A stretch of DNA of 64,000 nucleotides from JAJVID01 sp035714085 (GTDB taxonomy: Bacteria; Acidobacteriota; Blastocatellia; RBC074): positions 16,068 to 80,067 of the forward strand of contig DASTMP010000241.1 of the NCBI GenBank assembly GCA_035714085.1, written 5' to 3'. The position numbers and the translations under genes were made by a program. The notes under the pieces were generated by a model. That model was not told where the DNA came from. It did not search any database and saw only the letters and a list, made by a program, of their open reading frames with translations. Shown here in pieces: positions 17,909 through 26,138 of this stretch (position 1 is the first letter of the stretch; every line of letters begins with the position of its first letter).

Positions 17909-18715
17909 ATGTCAGAGTTGTTGATTCAGAATCTGAAGTTTGATGATCGCGGGTTGATTACGGCCGTCGTACAGGATGACGACAGTGACGAAATCCTGAT
18001 GGTAGCGCACATGAACGCCGAGAGTCTGGCGAAGACTTTGCAGACGGGCGAGACCTGGTTCTGGAGCCGCTCGCGGCAGGAGCTTTGGCACAAAGGCGCG
18101 ACCTCGGGGGCCATTCAGCGGGTCGTCGATCTCCGCCTCGATTGCGACGGCGACGCGCTGCTCGTGCGGGTCAATCCGAACGGGCCGGCCTGTCACACCG
18201 GCGAACGCTCGTGCTTCTACCGTGGCGCGCAAGACGTCGAAGCGGCGAAGCCCGAAGAGCCTGTGAAGGTCTATGAGATGAGTGGGGAGATGAGCGGGGA
18301 GATGAGTGGGGAGATGAGTGGGGAGAAGGTGAGGGAAAAGGACGGCCCATTACTTAAACGTGTGGAGTCGCAGGTATCGCTGGTCAGTGTAGCCGCAATG
18401 GATTTGGGGATACAGCTTCAGGACCTCTTCAAACTTATCCAGGAGCGGAAGGACCAGCGACCCGAAGGCTCCTATACGAGCTACCTGTTCAACAGCGGCA
18501 TCGACAAGATACTCAAGAAAGTCGGCGAGGAATCCGCCGAGACGATCATCGCGGCGAAGAACGCCGGCGATGACGAAGGCCGTAAACAACTCTCCTCCGA
18601 GATCAGCGACCTGCTTTACCATTTGATGGTCCTGATGGTCGAACGCGACGTGAGTCTGTACGACATCGCCGCCGAATTGAGCGCCCGCGCGGGCAAAACG
18701 GCGAACCCGAAATAG
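17909..18715 (+). CDS. hisIE: bifunctional phosphoribosyl-AMP cyclohydrolase / phosphoribosyl-ATP pyrophosphatase
   Basis: 268 residues from ATG 17909 (a GTG at 17903 is an alternative). The HisI half contains WHKGATSG, DCDGDALLV and CHTGERSCFYR, including the zinc cysteines. The HisE half contains GSYTSYLF, KKVGEESAETIIAAKN and EISDLLYHLMVLM, the metal-binding acidic helix bundle. Together they open the ring of PR-ATP on the way to histidine. The linker holds four EMSG repeats from a 12-bp tandem unit at about 18274-18327. The start sits behind the CCTGAAA array and lacks a ribosome site. Confidence 0.95.
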   Translation: MSELLIQNLKFDDRGLITAVVQDDDSDEILMVAHMNAESLAKTLQTGETWFWSRSRQELWHKGATSGAIQRVVDLRLDCDGDALLVRVNPNGPACHTGERSCFYRGAQDVEAAKPEEPVKVYEMSGEMSGEMSGEMSGEKVREKDGPLLKRVESQVSLVSVAAMDLGIQLQDLFKLIQERKDQRPEGSYTSYLFNSGIDKILKKVGEESAETIIAAKNAGDDEGRKQLSSEISDLLYHLMVLMVERDVSLYDIAAELSARAGKTANPK

Positions 18716-18716
18716 G

Positions 18717-18836
18717 GGAGCGGGAGAGCGAGGGAGCGGGAGAGCGGGAGAAAAGGAGAGTAGGAGAAAATCATATCTTCCACTCTCTCGCTCTCCCGCT
18801 CTCCCGCTCCCTCGCTCTCCCGCTCTCCCGCTCTCA
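18717..18836. repeat. purine/pyrimidine inverted repeat (GAGCGGGAGAGCG / CGCTCTCCCGCTC)
   Basis: The left half is tandem GAGCGGGAGA words and the right half is their complement (CTCTCCCGCTC), separated by a short AT-rich spacer near 18771-18778. It can fold into a hairpin with arms of 50 bp or more. The right arm ends about five bases before the trpE ATG. A second copy of the same word family precedes trpA. Confidence 0.92.
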
Positions 18837-18840
18837 AGAT

Positions 18841-20361
18841 ATGTCCTCAATCACACCTGCAACCTACGAAGAATTTCTGGCGATGGCCGGGCGTGGGACG
18901 GTCGTGCCGCTGGTCAAGACGGTGATGGCCGATCTGCTGACGCCCGTCTCGGCCTACCTGCGCATCGAGCGCCAATCTCCGCATGCCTTCCTGCTCGAAT
19001 CGATAGAGGGCGGCGAGAAGATCGCGCGGTATTCGTTCCTCGGCTGTGCGCCGCACACCATAGTTCGGGCGCGCAACGTCGCCGGCGGTTTTTGCGATCA
19101 GGCCGAGATCACAATCGAACGCGCCGGCGCCGCGAGCGAGAAGATCGCCGCCCCGATGCTGGACGTAATGCGCGATCTGATGCGCGAACACAAGCCGGTC
19201 AACACGCCGGGTCTGCCTCCGTTCACCGGCGGCGCGGTCGGATATTTCGGCTACGACGCCGTGCGCTGGTTCGAGAGGCTCCCCTCCCAGGCCAAGGACG
19301 ATCTGGATATGGATACGGCGGTGGTCATGTTCTTCTCCAGCCTGCTCGCCTTCGATCACGTCAAAAACCAGATTCAGATCATCGCCAACGTTTTCACCGG
19401 GGGCGAAAAGGACGGTGAGAGGCTGCGCGAAAAATACATCGCCGCCTGCGGCGAGATCGCCCGATTGGAGGCTTCGCTGGCGGCCCCCATCGAACCGCCG
19501 CCTCCGGCCCGGCGCGCGGAGCCTCTGCAGATCGCCTCGAACATGAGCAAAGAGTATTACCTCAATTCGGTCGAGCGGATCAAAGAGTACATCCGCGCCG
19601 GCGACGCCTTTCAGGTCGTCTTCGCGCAGCGGTTCGAGACCGAAATTACCTCCAGTCCGTTTCAAATTTACCGTGCGCTGCGAGTGGTCAACCCGTCGCC
19701 GTATATGTTTTTTCTCAAGCTGGGCGATGACGAAACGCTGCTCGGCGCTTCGCCCGAGATGCTGGTGCGGTGCGCGGGGCGGCGGCTGGAGTACCGCCCG
19801 ATCGCGGGAACCTACAGGCGCGGAGTGGATGAGGCCGAGGACGAAGCTCTGGCCCGGGCGCTGCTCCAGGACGAGAAGGAGCGCGCCGAGCACGTGATGC
19901 TCGTAGATCTGGGGCGCAACGACCTGGGCCGCGTGGCCGAATACGGCTCGGTCGAAGTCGCCGACATGATGTTTGTCGAGCGCTTCTCGCACGTCATGCA
20001 TTTGACTTCGTCGCTGAAGGCTCGGCTTCGCGAAGGGTTGGATTGTTTCGACGCCCTCGCCGCCACATTCCCGGCTGGCACGCTCTCGGGCGCGCCGAAA
20101 GTCCGCGCGATGGAAATCATTGACGAATTGGAGCCGACGCGCCGCGGGGCTTACGCCGGTTCGGTGATGTATTTCGATTATTCGGGCAACCTAGATTCTT
20201 GCATCGTGCTGCGGACGATGTACTCGAAGGGCCGCAAGGCTTACGTGCAGGCCGGCGGCGGCATCGTCGCTGATTCCGCGCCCGAAACCGAGTTCATGGA
20301 GACTGTCAACAAATCACGCGCTTTGATTCGCGCCATTGAAATCGCGGAGAAAGAACTATGA
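18841..20361 (+). CDS. trpE: anthranilate synthase component I
   Basis: 506 residues. It converts chorismate plus ammonia/glutamine to anthranilate with TrpG. The N-terminal LLES block (AFLLESIEGGEKIARYSFLG) belongs to the tryptophan feedback site. The chorismate-binding domain has IKEYIRAGDAFQVVFAQRF, NPSPYMFFL, LGASPEMLV, PIAGTYRRG, LVDLGRNDLGRVA, AGTLSGAPKVRAMEII and GAYAGSVMYFD. The ATG comes right after the hairpin repeat with no Shine-Dalgarno sequence. The stop overlaps the next start (ATGA). Confidence 0.97.
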   Translation: MSSITPATYEEFLAMAGRGTVVPLVKTVMADLLTPVSAYLRIERQSPHAFLLESIEGGEKIARYSFLGCAPHTIVRARNVAGGFCDQAEITIERAGAASEKIAAPMLDVMRDLMREHKPVNTPGLPPFTGGAVGYFGYDAVRWFERLPSQAKDDLDMDTAVVMFFSSLLAFDHVKNQIQIIANVFTGGEKDGERLREKYIAACGEIARLEASLAAPIEPPPPARRAEPLQIASNMSKEYYLNSVERIKEYIRAGDAFQVVFAQRFETEITSSPFQIYRALRVVNPSPYMFFLKLGDDETLLGASPEMLVRCAGRRLEYRPIAGTYRRGVDEAEDEALARALLQDEKERAEHVMLVDLGRNDLGRVAEYGSVEVADMMFVERFSHVMHLTSSLKARLREGLDCFDALAATFPAGTLSGAPKVRAMEIIDELEPTRRGAYAGSVMYFDYSGNLDSCIVLRTMYSKGRKAYVQAGGGIVADSAPETEFMETVNKSRALIRAIEIAEKEL

Positions 20362-21536
20362 GATTGCGGATTGCGGATTGCGGATTGCGGATTTTCTTAA
20401 ATCTCAGGTTTCAGATTCCGATACTGCTCTGTTTGCTCTCTGTCGCCGGCTTCGCTCAACCGCCGCGCAAGAAGAATGCGCCTCCGCCCGGGGCCGAGCC
20501 TCCGCCGGTCTCGGTCGAAGAGGCCGCGAATCTCGAAGCCGTGATCACCACCGACCTCGGAGTGATCCGCTTCGAGTTCTTTCCGGACAAGGCCCCGAAG
20601 CACGTCCAGGCGTTCATCAAGAACGCCCGCGCCGGCTTCTACGACGGCTCGGCGTTCCACCGCGCGATCCGTCTGGGCCTCATTCAGGGCGGCGACCCGC
20701 TGCTGAAAGACCCGAAGACGCCCCGCGCCCGGTGGGGCAGCGGAGCGCTCAGCCAACTGCCCGATGAATTCAGCGACGTTAAACACCTAACGGGAACGGT
20801 CTCCACTGTCCGAATACCGGGCAAGGCCAACAGCGACGGCGCTCAATTCTTCATCTGCGCGTCGGCTCAGTCCCAAAACGACGGCCAGTACTCGGCCTTC
20901 GGCCAGGTCACCGAAGGCATCGAAGTCGTCGATAAAATTTCGATGGCCGAGGCGGACGCCGAACAGAAGCTCAACACGCCGGTCAAGATCATCAGCGTCA
21001 AGATCGAACCGAAGCGCGAAGAGCCTTACAAAAACGCCGGCATCGACGAGATGCGTAAAGAAGTCATCTTGCATACGTCGCTTGGCGACATCGTCGTCGC
21101 GCTCGAACCCGATTTGGCGCCGGAGCACGTCCGCAACTTTTTGAAGCTCACGCAGACTGGCTGGTACGACCACACGATCTTTCATCGCGTCGTGCCCGGC
21201 TTCGTCGTCCAGGGAGGGCTCGGCCAGGCGCGCGCCGGGAATCAGACTCATTACGCCGACAAATGGATTCGCCCGCTCAAGGGCGAATTCAGCGCTACGC
21301 ACAAACACGTCCGCGGCGTACTCTCGATGGCGCGAACCGACGACCCCAACTCCGCGTTGACCTCGTTTTTCATCGTGCTTGCTCCCGCGCCCAACCTGGA
21401 CGGAAAATATACGATCTTCGGCAAAGTCGTTGACGGCTTCGATACGCTGGAGAGGATGGAAAAAGTCCAGCGCGGCCCGGACGGCCAGACGCCGGTGGAA
21501 AAGATCGAATTGATAGAAGCTGATATCAAACCATAA
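20358..21536 (+). CDS. secreted tandem cyclophilin-type peptidyl-prolyl isomerase
   Basis: 392 residues with two cyclophilin domains (about 58-215 and 228-390), which isomerise prolyl bonds, here probably outside the cytoplasm. Domain one has FHRAIRLGLIQGGD and AQFFICASAQ; domain two has FHRVVPGFVVQGG and SFFIVLAPAPNLDGKYTIFGKV. The N-terminus is a hydrophobic signal region. Its first codons come from a tandem ATTGCGGATTGCGG repeat, giving LRIADCGLRI. Start and trpE stop overlap by four bases, so it is probably coupled to trpE although it has no role in tryptophan synthesis. Confidence 0.9.
   Translation: MRLRIADCGLRIFLNLRFQIPILLCLLSVAGFAQPPRKKNAPPPGAEPPPVSVEEAANLEAVITTDLGVIRFEFFPDKAPKHVQAFIKNARAGFYDGSAFHRAIRLGLIQGGDPLLKDPKTPRARWGSGALSQLPDEFSDVKHLTGTVSTVRIPGKANSDGAQFFICASAQSQNDGQYSAFGQVTEGIEVVDKISMAEADAEQKLNTPVKIISVKIEPKREEPYKNAGIDEMRKEVILHTSLGDIVVALEPDLAPEHVRNFLKLTQTGWYDHTIFHRVVPGFVVQGGLGQARAGNQTHYADKWIRPLKGEFSATHKHVRGVLSMARTDDPNSALTSFFIVLAPAPNLDGKYTIFGKVVDGFDTLERMEKVQRGPDGQTPVEKIELIEADIKP
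20360..20396. repeat. ATTGCGG tandem repeat inside a signal peptide
   Basis: About four copies of GATTGCG(GATT) lie in the first codons of the cyclophilin gene. They are in frame and encode LRIADCGLRI. The same kind of simple-word repeat is otherwise intergenic in this window. Confidence 0.85.
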
Positions 21537-21581
21537 GAACGATTTGGCCATAAAAGTGATTTGGCCATAAAGGTGATTTAA

Positions 21582-22442
21582 ATGAAGTCGAAGCTGTCGC
21601 TCTTGCTATGTTTCGTTTTGATCTGTCTCTTGCCCGCCCGCGCTCAGGATGCTGAAGGGGCGTCTAAGCTGCGAATCTCCACTCCCGAGGAGATTCGATC
21701 GGAGTTCGACTCGGTCCCATGCAAAAACGGCGATCGTCAGAAGACGGTCAAAGCCCTTTTTGAAAAGATGGGCGCGAAGACGGAAGAGATCGCGGTCGAA
21801 AAGGTCAGAGGGGTCGAGAACGTAATCATCCGCAAAGCGGCCGCCAAAGACTCGCCGGAAAAGATCGTCATCGGCGCGCATTACGATAAGGTTCCTGACG
21901 GTTGTGGCGCGATTGACAACTGGACGGGCGTCGTCGCGCTGGCTCACATCTACCGAGCGGTCAAAGACCTGCCGCTCAAAAAGAACGTCGTCTTCGTGGC
22001 ATTCGGCAAAGAAGAGGAGGGGCTGGTCGGCTCGTCCGCGATGGCCGGCGAAATCAAGAAAGAGCAGGCGGCGGAATACTGCGCTATGATCAATATTGAC
22101 AGCCTCGGGATCGGTATTCCGCAGACGCTCGACAACGTTTCCAGCAAGAAGCTGATTGATTTCACGATCGCTTTGGCTAAGGAGATGAATGTTCCCTTCG
22201 CCCATGCGCGGATTGACGGCGCCAGCTCCGACTCGGCCTCGTTCATCGGCAAGAAGATTCCGGCGGTGACGATCCACGCGCTCAACAGCGATTGGCGGAA
22301 GATATTGCACAGCAATAACGATCAGCCGGCGAAGGTCAATCACGAGAGCGTCTATGTCGGCTACCGTGTGGCCCTGGCCCTGCTGGTTCGCATTGACGCC
22401 GCCGATTGCCAGGCGTTTAGGGAAGATAAAGAGAAGAAATGA
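21582..22442 (+). CDS. secreted M28-family metallopeptidase
   Basis: 286 residues with a signal peptide (SLLLCFVLICLLPARAQ). Zinc-site residues of M28 aminopeptidases are visible: GAHYD, GAIDNWTG, FGKEEEGLVGS (catalytic Glu plus ligand), MINIDSLG and ILHSNND. They probably remove N-terminal residues from peptides in the periplasm. At 286 residues it is a compact catalytic domain without the PA insert. It overlaps trpG by four bases (ATGA), another non-trp gene coupled into the trp series. Two short GATTTGGCCATAAA(A/G)GTG units precede it. Confidence 0.92.
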   Translation: MKSKLSLLLCFVLICLLPARAQDAEGASKLRISTPEEIRSEFDSVPCKNGDRQKTVKALFEKMGAKTEEIAVEKVRGVENVIIRKAAAKDSPEKIVIGAHYDKVPDGCGAIDNWTGVVALAHIYRAVKDLPLKKNVVFVAFGKEEEGLVGSSAMAGEIKKEQAAEYCAMINIDSLGIGIPQTLDNVSSKKLIDFTIALAKEMNVPFAHARIDGASSDSASFIGKKIPAVTIHALNSDWRKILHSNNDQPAKVNHESVYVGYRVALALLVRIDAADCQAFREDKEKK

Positions 22443-23020
22443 TTCTGGTCATAGACAACTACGACTCATTCACCTACAACCTCGTTCAGTATCTGGGCGA
22501 GCTGGGCGTCGATCTGCCGGTCGCGCGCGCGATCGAGGTCGCCCGCAACGACCGGATCACGATTGAGGAGATCGAAAAGCTCTCGCCCGAACGCATTGTG
22601 CTTTCGCCGGGCCCCTGCACACCCGACGACGCGGGGATCACGCTCGATGTGATTCGCCATTTCGCCGGCAAAGTTCCGCTGCTTGGCGTTTGTCTGGGCC
22701 ATCAGGCGATGGGCCAGGCGTTCGGCGGCCGCGTAGTTCGCGCCCCCTATCTGATGCACGGCAAGACCAGCCAGATACTCCACGACGGTCGCACGGTCTT
22801 TGATGGCGTCGAGAATCCTTTCACCGCCACTCGCTATCACTCGCTTATCGTCGATCGCTCCAGCGTACCGCCGATGTTGGAGGTCTCCGCCACGACGTCG
22901 GACGGATTGGTGATGGGACTGCGGCATCGTGAATTCATCTGTGAAGGCGTTCAGTTTCACCCCGAATCGATAATGACTGTGGCGGGCAAGCGATTGCTCG
23001 GTAATTTTCTGAAACTGTAA
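22439..23020 (+). CDS. trpG: anthranilate synthase component II (glutamine amidotransferase)
   Basis: 193 residues, a class I glutamine amidotransferase that feeds ammonia to TrpE. It starts MILVIDNYDSFTYNLVQYLGELG. The nucleophile elbow is GVCLGHQAMGQAFGG (Cys), and His and Glu are in GVQFHPESIMT. LSPGPCTPDDAGI is the usual oxyanion block. The glutaminase may also serve 4-amino-4-deoxychorismate synthase. It overlaps the peptidase gene and is followed by a 391-bp repeat-filled gap before trpD. Confidence 0.97.
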   Translation: MILVIDNYDSFTYNLVQYLGELGVDLPVARAIEVARNDRITIEEIEKLSPERIVLSPGPCTPDDAGITLDVIRHFAGKVPLLGVCLGHQAMGQAFGGRVVRAPYLMHGKTSQILHDGRTVFDGVENPFTATRYHSLIVDRSSVPPMLEVSATTSDGLVMGLRHREFICEGVQFHPESIMTVAGKRLLGNFLKL

Positions 23021-23411
23021 GTCTGGGGGCGCGCTACATTGAGTTATTTATAGGTCTTTGCGCCGGCGGCGCTACGGATTTCAACTCGTGAATAATTCGA
23101 TGGAGCGCGCTCCCAGGAGATACCGCCCGCAAACTCCTCCAGCGCCGGAGGCGCGAGGGATAATAGCCGGTGGTGGAGCGAAGCGTAACCACCGGAAACG
23201 CCACAACAGAGTCACGCGCCCTGAAAGGGCGCCGGAGCGGGATTAGTCCTGTTGTGAATTCTAGTCCGGCGTCCCTACCGGGACGCGAATAATCTTCTTC
23301 GACCAGTCCCGGTGGTTGCGCTTCGCTCCACCACCGGCTAATTTCTGTCGCCCCTCCGGGGCGCGAAATAGCTTCGTCGAGTTTGCCAGCGGTATCCCAG
23401 GAGAGAGGCGT
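23021..23411. repeat. cluster of CCGGTGGT/ACCACCGG palindromic repeats between trpG and trpD
   Basis: 23165-23195 and 23309-23339 form an inverted pair (30 of 31 matching) built on CCGGTGGTGGAGCGAAGCG...ACCACCGG, each arm itself a hairpin. Smaller pairs lie between them: CACAACAG/CTGTTGTG, GCGCCCTGAAAGGGCGC and GTCCCTACCGGGAC. I see no gene. Repeats of this kind are familiar from Acidobacteria and Planctomycetes genomes. They separate two genes of one pathway and may attenuate or terminate transcription. Confidence 0.85.
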
Positions 23412-24437
23412 ATGCTCCCCGAATTGCTCAACAAATTGATCGCGCGGCAAGACCTGGCTCAAGCGGAAGCCGCCCTCCTGCTCGAAGCGATTTTGGCCGA
23501 TGACGCGACAGACTCGCGCATCGCCGCCGCTTTGACCGCTCTGGCGAGCAAGGGCGAGACGGAGGAGGAATTGGCAGGATTCGCTCAGACGATGCGCGCG
23601 CGCTGCTTGCGGATCGAGTCGAAGCATTCGCGCTTCGTTGACACCTGCGGCACGGGCGGGAGTTTTGCGAAGACGTTCAACGTCTCGACCGCCGCCGCTT
23701 TCGTGGTCGCGGCCGTGGGCGTGCCCGTGGCCAAACACGGCAACGTCGGCGTGACGACCAGGGCCGGAAGCGCCGATGCGCTAAGCGCGCTAGGCGTCAA
23801 AGTCGACCTGGCGCCGGATCGCGTCAACGAAATCTTCGACGAGATCGGCGTCTGTTTTATGCTCGCGCCGCTGCACCACGCCTCGACGAAGCGCGTGGCG
23901 ATGGTGCGCCGCGACCTGGGCGTGCGGACGATTTTCAATCTGCTCGGCCCGCTGACCAACCCGGCAGGCGCGCCGTTCCAGGTCGCCGGCGTCTCGTCCG
24001 AAGCCGCCTGCGAAAAGGTCGCTCGCGCGCTGGCGCGTTTGGGAACCCGGCGGGCGTGGGTCGTACGCGGCGAAGACGGATTGGATGAGGTCACGCTGGC
24101 CGGCAAAACGATCGTTTACTCCGCCTCGTCCGAAGGCCCCAAGGTTATAGAGCGCTTCGAGGTCACGCCCGAAGATTTCGGGCTGCGGCGCGCATCGATT
24201 GACCACCTGCGCGGAGGTTCTGCGGAAGAGAACGCCGCGATCATCCTCGACGTGCTCGAAGGCCGCCGCAAAGACGAGGCGCGCGACCTGGTTCTGATCA
24301 ACGCTTCGGCGTCGTTGTTTGTCGCGGGCGCGGCGAACAGTCTCGACGGCGCGGTCGAAATGGCCGCGCGTTCGATTGAAAATGGCGACGCGCTGGCGAA
24401 GTTGCATGCGTTGCGGCGGATCAGCCAGTCGGAGTAG
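23412..24437 (+). CDS. trpD: anthranilate phosphoribosyltransferase
   Basis: 341 residues from ATG 23412 (MLPELLNKLIARQDL), with AGGAGAGAG upstream. It transfers phosphoribose to anthranilate. DTCGTGGS, FNVSTAAAFV, KHGN, GSADALSALGV, HHAS, RRDLGVRTIFNLLGPLTNPAG and GLDEVTLAG are the family blocks, including the metal-binding Asp-Glu of GLDEV. Two places differ from the usual consensus: GTGGS where GTGGD is common, and KHGNVGVTT where KHGNR..S is common. The rest is normal and the protein should be functional. Confidence 0.95.
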   Translation: MLPELLNKLIARQDLAQAEAALLLEAILADDATDSRIAAALTALASKGETEEELAGFAQTMRARCLRIESKHSRFVDTCGTGGSFAKTFNVSTAAAFVVAAVGVPVAKHGNVGVTTRAGSADALSALGVKVDLAPDRVNEIFDEIGVCFMLAPLHHASTKRVAMVRRDLGVRTIFNLLGPLTNPAGAPFQVAGVSSEAACEKVARALARLGTRRAWVVRGEDGLDEVTLAGKTIVYSASSEGPKVIERFEVTPEDFGLRRASIDHLRGGSAEENAAIILDVLEGRRKDEARDLVLINASASLFVAGAANSLDGAVEMAARSIENGDALAKLHALRRISQSE

Positions 24438-24440
24438 TTT

Positions 24441-25334
24441 GTGCGCGACCAGATTCTAGGTTGCATTCTCGGCGGCGCTATTGGCGACGCTCTCGGGTTC
24501 TCGCAAGAAGGGAAGCGGCTTCCGATTGAAATTTCGGACGGCGACGAATGGCGGCTGTCGGACGACACTCAGTTGACGCTCGCGACCTGCGAGGCGATCA
24601 CGAGTCGCAACGGTTCGGTCGATCCGGCGGCTATTGCGGAGCGTTTCGCCCAGTGGCATCGCGCCTCGCGCGTTACCGGAATGGGCGCAAGCACATTCAA
24701 GGCATTGAGCGAACTTGTCGCCGGCGGCCACTGGGCATTGGTCGGGAGGAGAGGCGAACGGGCCGCAGGCAATGGAGCGGCGATGCGCGCCGCCCCGCTC
24801 GCGTTTTGTCTCGACCCGAATGACGAGGAGCCGAGACAGACGATTCGCGACATCTGCCGGATAACGCATCATCACGAAGAGGCTTACGCCGGCGCCCTTG
24901 CTGTCGTGGTGGCGGTGCGGGCGGCGGCCACTGGCCTGTGGGACGGTTCGAGCGATTTGCTTCGACTGGTCGTTGAAGCTCTGCCGGACACGCAAACGCG
25001 TGACCGACTTGTCGCCCTGACTGAGATTGAAGAAGAAACCCCTCTGCTCGAAATTGCGCGCCGGTTCGGTTGTTCCGGGTACGTCGCCGAATCGGTACCT
25101 CTGGCTTTGTGCGGCGCGAGCCGCATCCGAAGCCTCGATTTCAAAACTGTTTTGGTAGAATTGATCGCTTGCGGCGGCGACACGGACACTAACGCGTCAA
25201 TAGCCGGACAGGTCACAGGCGCGTTGATCGGGCGCAGACGGCTCCCCGAAGGGATGATCGCCAGGACGCCCGATTGTAACGCAGTCGAAGCGATCGCAAG
25301 CGCATTTGCAGAAAGTATGAATTTTTATGAGTGA
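24441..25334 (+). CDS. ADP-ribosylglycohydrolase family protein
   Basis: 297 residues from a GTG at 24441, four bases after trpD. The DraG/ARH family removes ADP-ribose from proteins or small molecules using two magnesium ions. Visible motifs: GCILGGAIGDALG, LSDDTQLTLATCEAI with the metal-binding Thr-Asp-Asp, GNGAAMRAAPLAF, ITHHHEEAYAGA and CGGDTDTNASIAGQVTGALIG with the second Asp-rich site. All key residues seem present. It overlaps trpC by eight bases, so it is probably translated with it. The target is unknown. Confidence 0.93.
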   Translation: MRDQILGCILGGAIGDALGFSQEGKRLPIEISDGDEWRLSDDTQLTLATCEAITSRNGSVDPAAIAERFAQWHRASRVTGMGASTFKALSELVAGGHWALVGRRGERAAGNGAAMRAAPLAFCLDPNDEEPRQTIRDICRITHHHEEAYAGALAVVVAVRAAATGLWDGSSDLLRLVVEALPDTQTRDRLVALTEIEEETPLLEIARRFGCSGYVAESVPLALCGASRIRSLDFKTVLVELIACGGDTDTNASIAGQVTGALIGRRRLPEGMIARTPDCNAVEAIASAFAESMNFYE

Positions 25335-26103
25335 CATTCTAGAACAAATCGTCGCGCGCAAGCGCGTGCGGCTCGAAGAGGCGAAGCAAAGATTCCCGTT
25401 GGATCAGTTGCTCTCCGAATTGCCGACCGTCATCGGCGGCGGCAGGTTCGTCTCCGCGCTGCGCCAGGACGCCATCAACATCATCGCCGAAATCAAACGC
25501 CGCTCGCCGTCGGCCGGCGTCATCCGCGAGAACTTCGACCCCGTCAGGATCGCTCTCAATTACACGGCCAACGGCGCTGCGGCGATCTCGTGTCTGACCG
25601 AAGAGGATTTCTTCGGCGGCTCGCTCGACTACCTGCGCCAGGCGCGTGACGTCGCGCCGCTGCCGCTGCTGCGGAAAGACTTCACCATCGACGAGTACCA
25701 GATTTACGAAGCCGCGCATGCCGGCGCCGACGCGATTCTGCTGATCGCCGCGATCCTGGACGGCCCTCGACTCAACGATCTGCTGAAGGTCGCTTACAGT
25801 CTGGGCCTCGACGCGATGGTCGAAATCCACGACCGCGAGGATCTGGAGAAGGCGCTCTGTTACGACGTGCGCATGCTCGGCGTCAATAACCGCAGCCTGC
25901 GCACGCTTGAAACGACCCTTCAGACTTCGTTCCTTCTCGCGTCCGATCTGCCCAAGGAGATCACGCTCGTGAGCGAAAGCGGCATCCGTACGCGCGAAGA
26001 CATCGAGCAGTTGCGCGCCGCCGGATTCCACGCCTTCCTGATCGGCGAGGAGTTGATGAAAGCGGAGGATGAAGGGAAGGCGCTGAAGGAGTTGCTCGCA
26101 TAA
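25327..26103 (+). CDS. trpC: indole-3-glycerol phosphate synthase
   Basis: 258 residues, a TIM barrel closing the indole ring in tryptophan synthesis. Family blocks: ILEQIVARKRVRLEEAK, IIAEIKRRSPSAGVI with the catalytic Lys, AAISCLTEEDFFGGSLDYL, PLLRKDFTIDEYQIYEA with the second catalytic Lys, ILLIAAIL, MVEIHDREDLEKAL, LGVNNRSLRT, LVSESGIRTREDIEQL and FLIGEELM. The start overlaps the ADP-ribosylglycohydrolase gene. Confidence 0.97.
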   Translation: MSDILEQIVARKRVRLEEAKQRFPLDQLLSELPTVIGGGRFVSALRQDAINIIAEIKRRSPSAGVIRENFDPVRIALNYTANGAAAISCLTEEDFFGGSLDYLRQARDVAPLPLLRKDFTIDEYQIYEAAHAGADAILLIAAILDGPRLNDLLKVAYSLGLDAMVEIHDREDLEKALCYDVRMLGVNNRSLRTLETTLQTSFLLASDLPKEITLVSESGIRTREDIEQLRAAGFHAFLIGEELMKAEDEGKALKELLA

Positions 26104-26138
26104 CCCCGGAAAACATACCCTGAGTTGGGAAGAATGCC

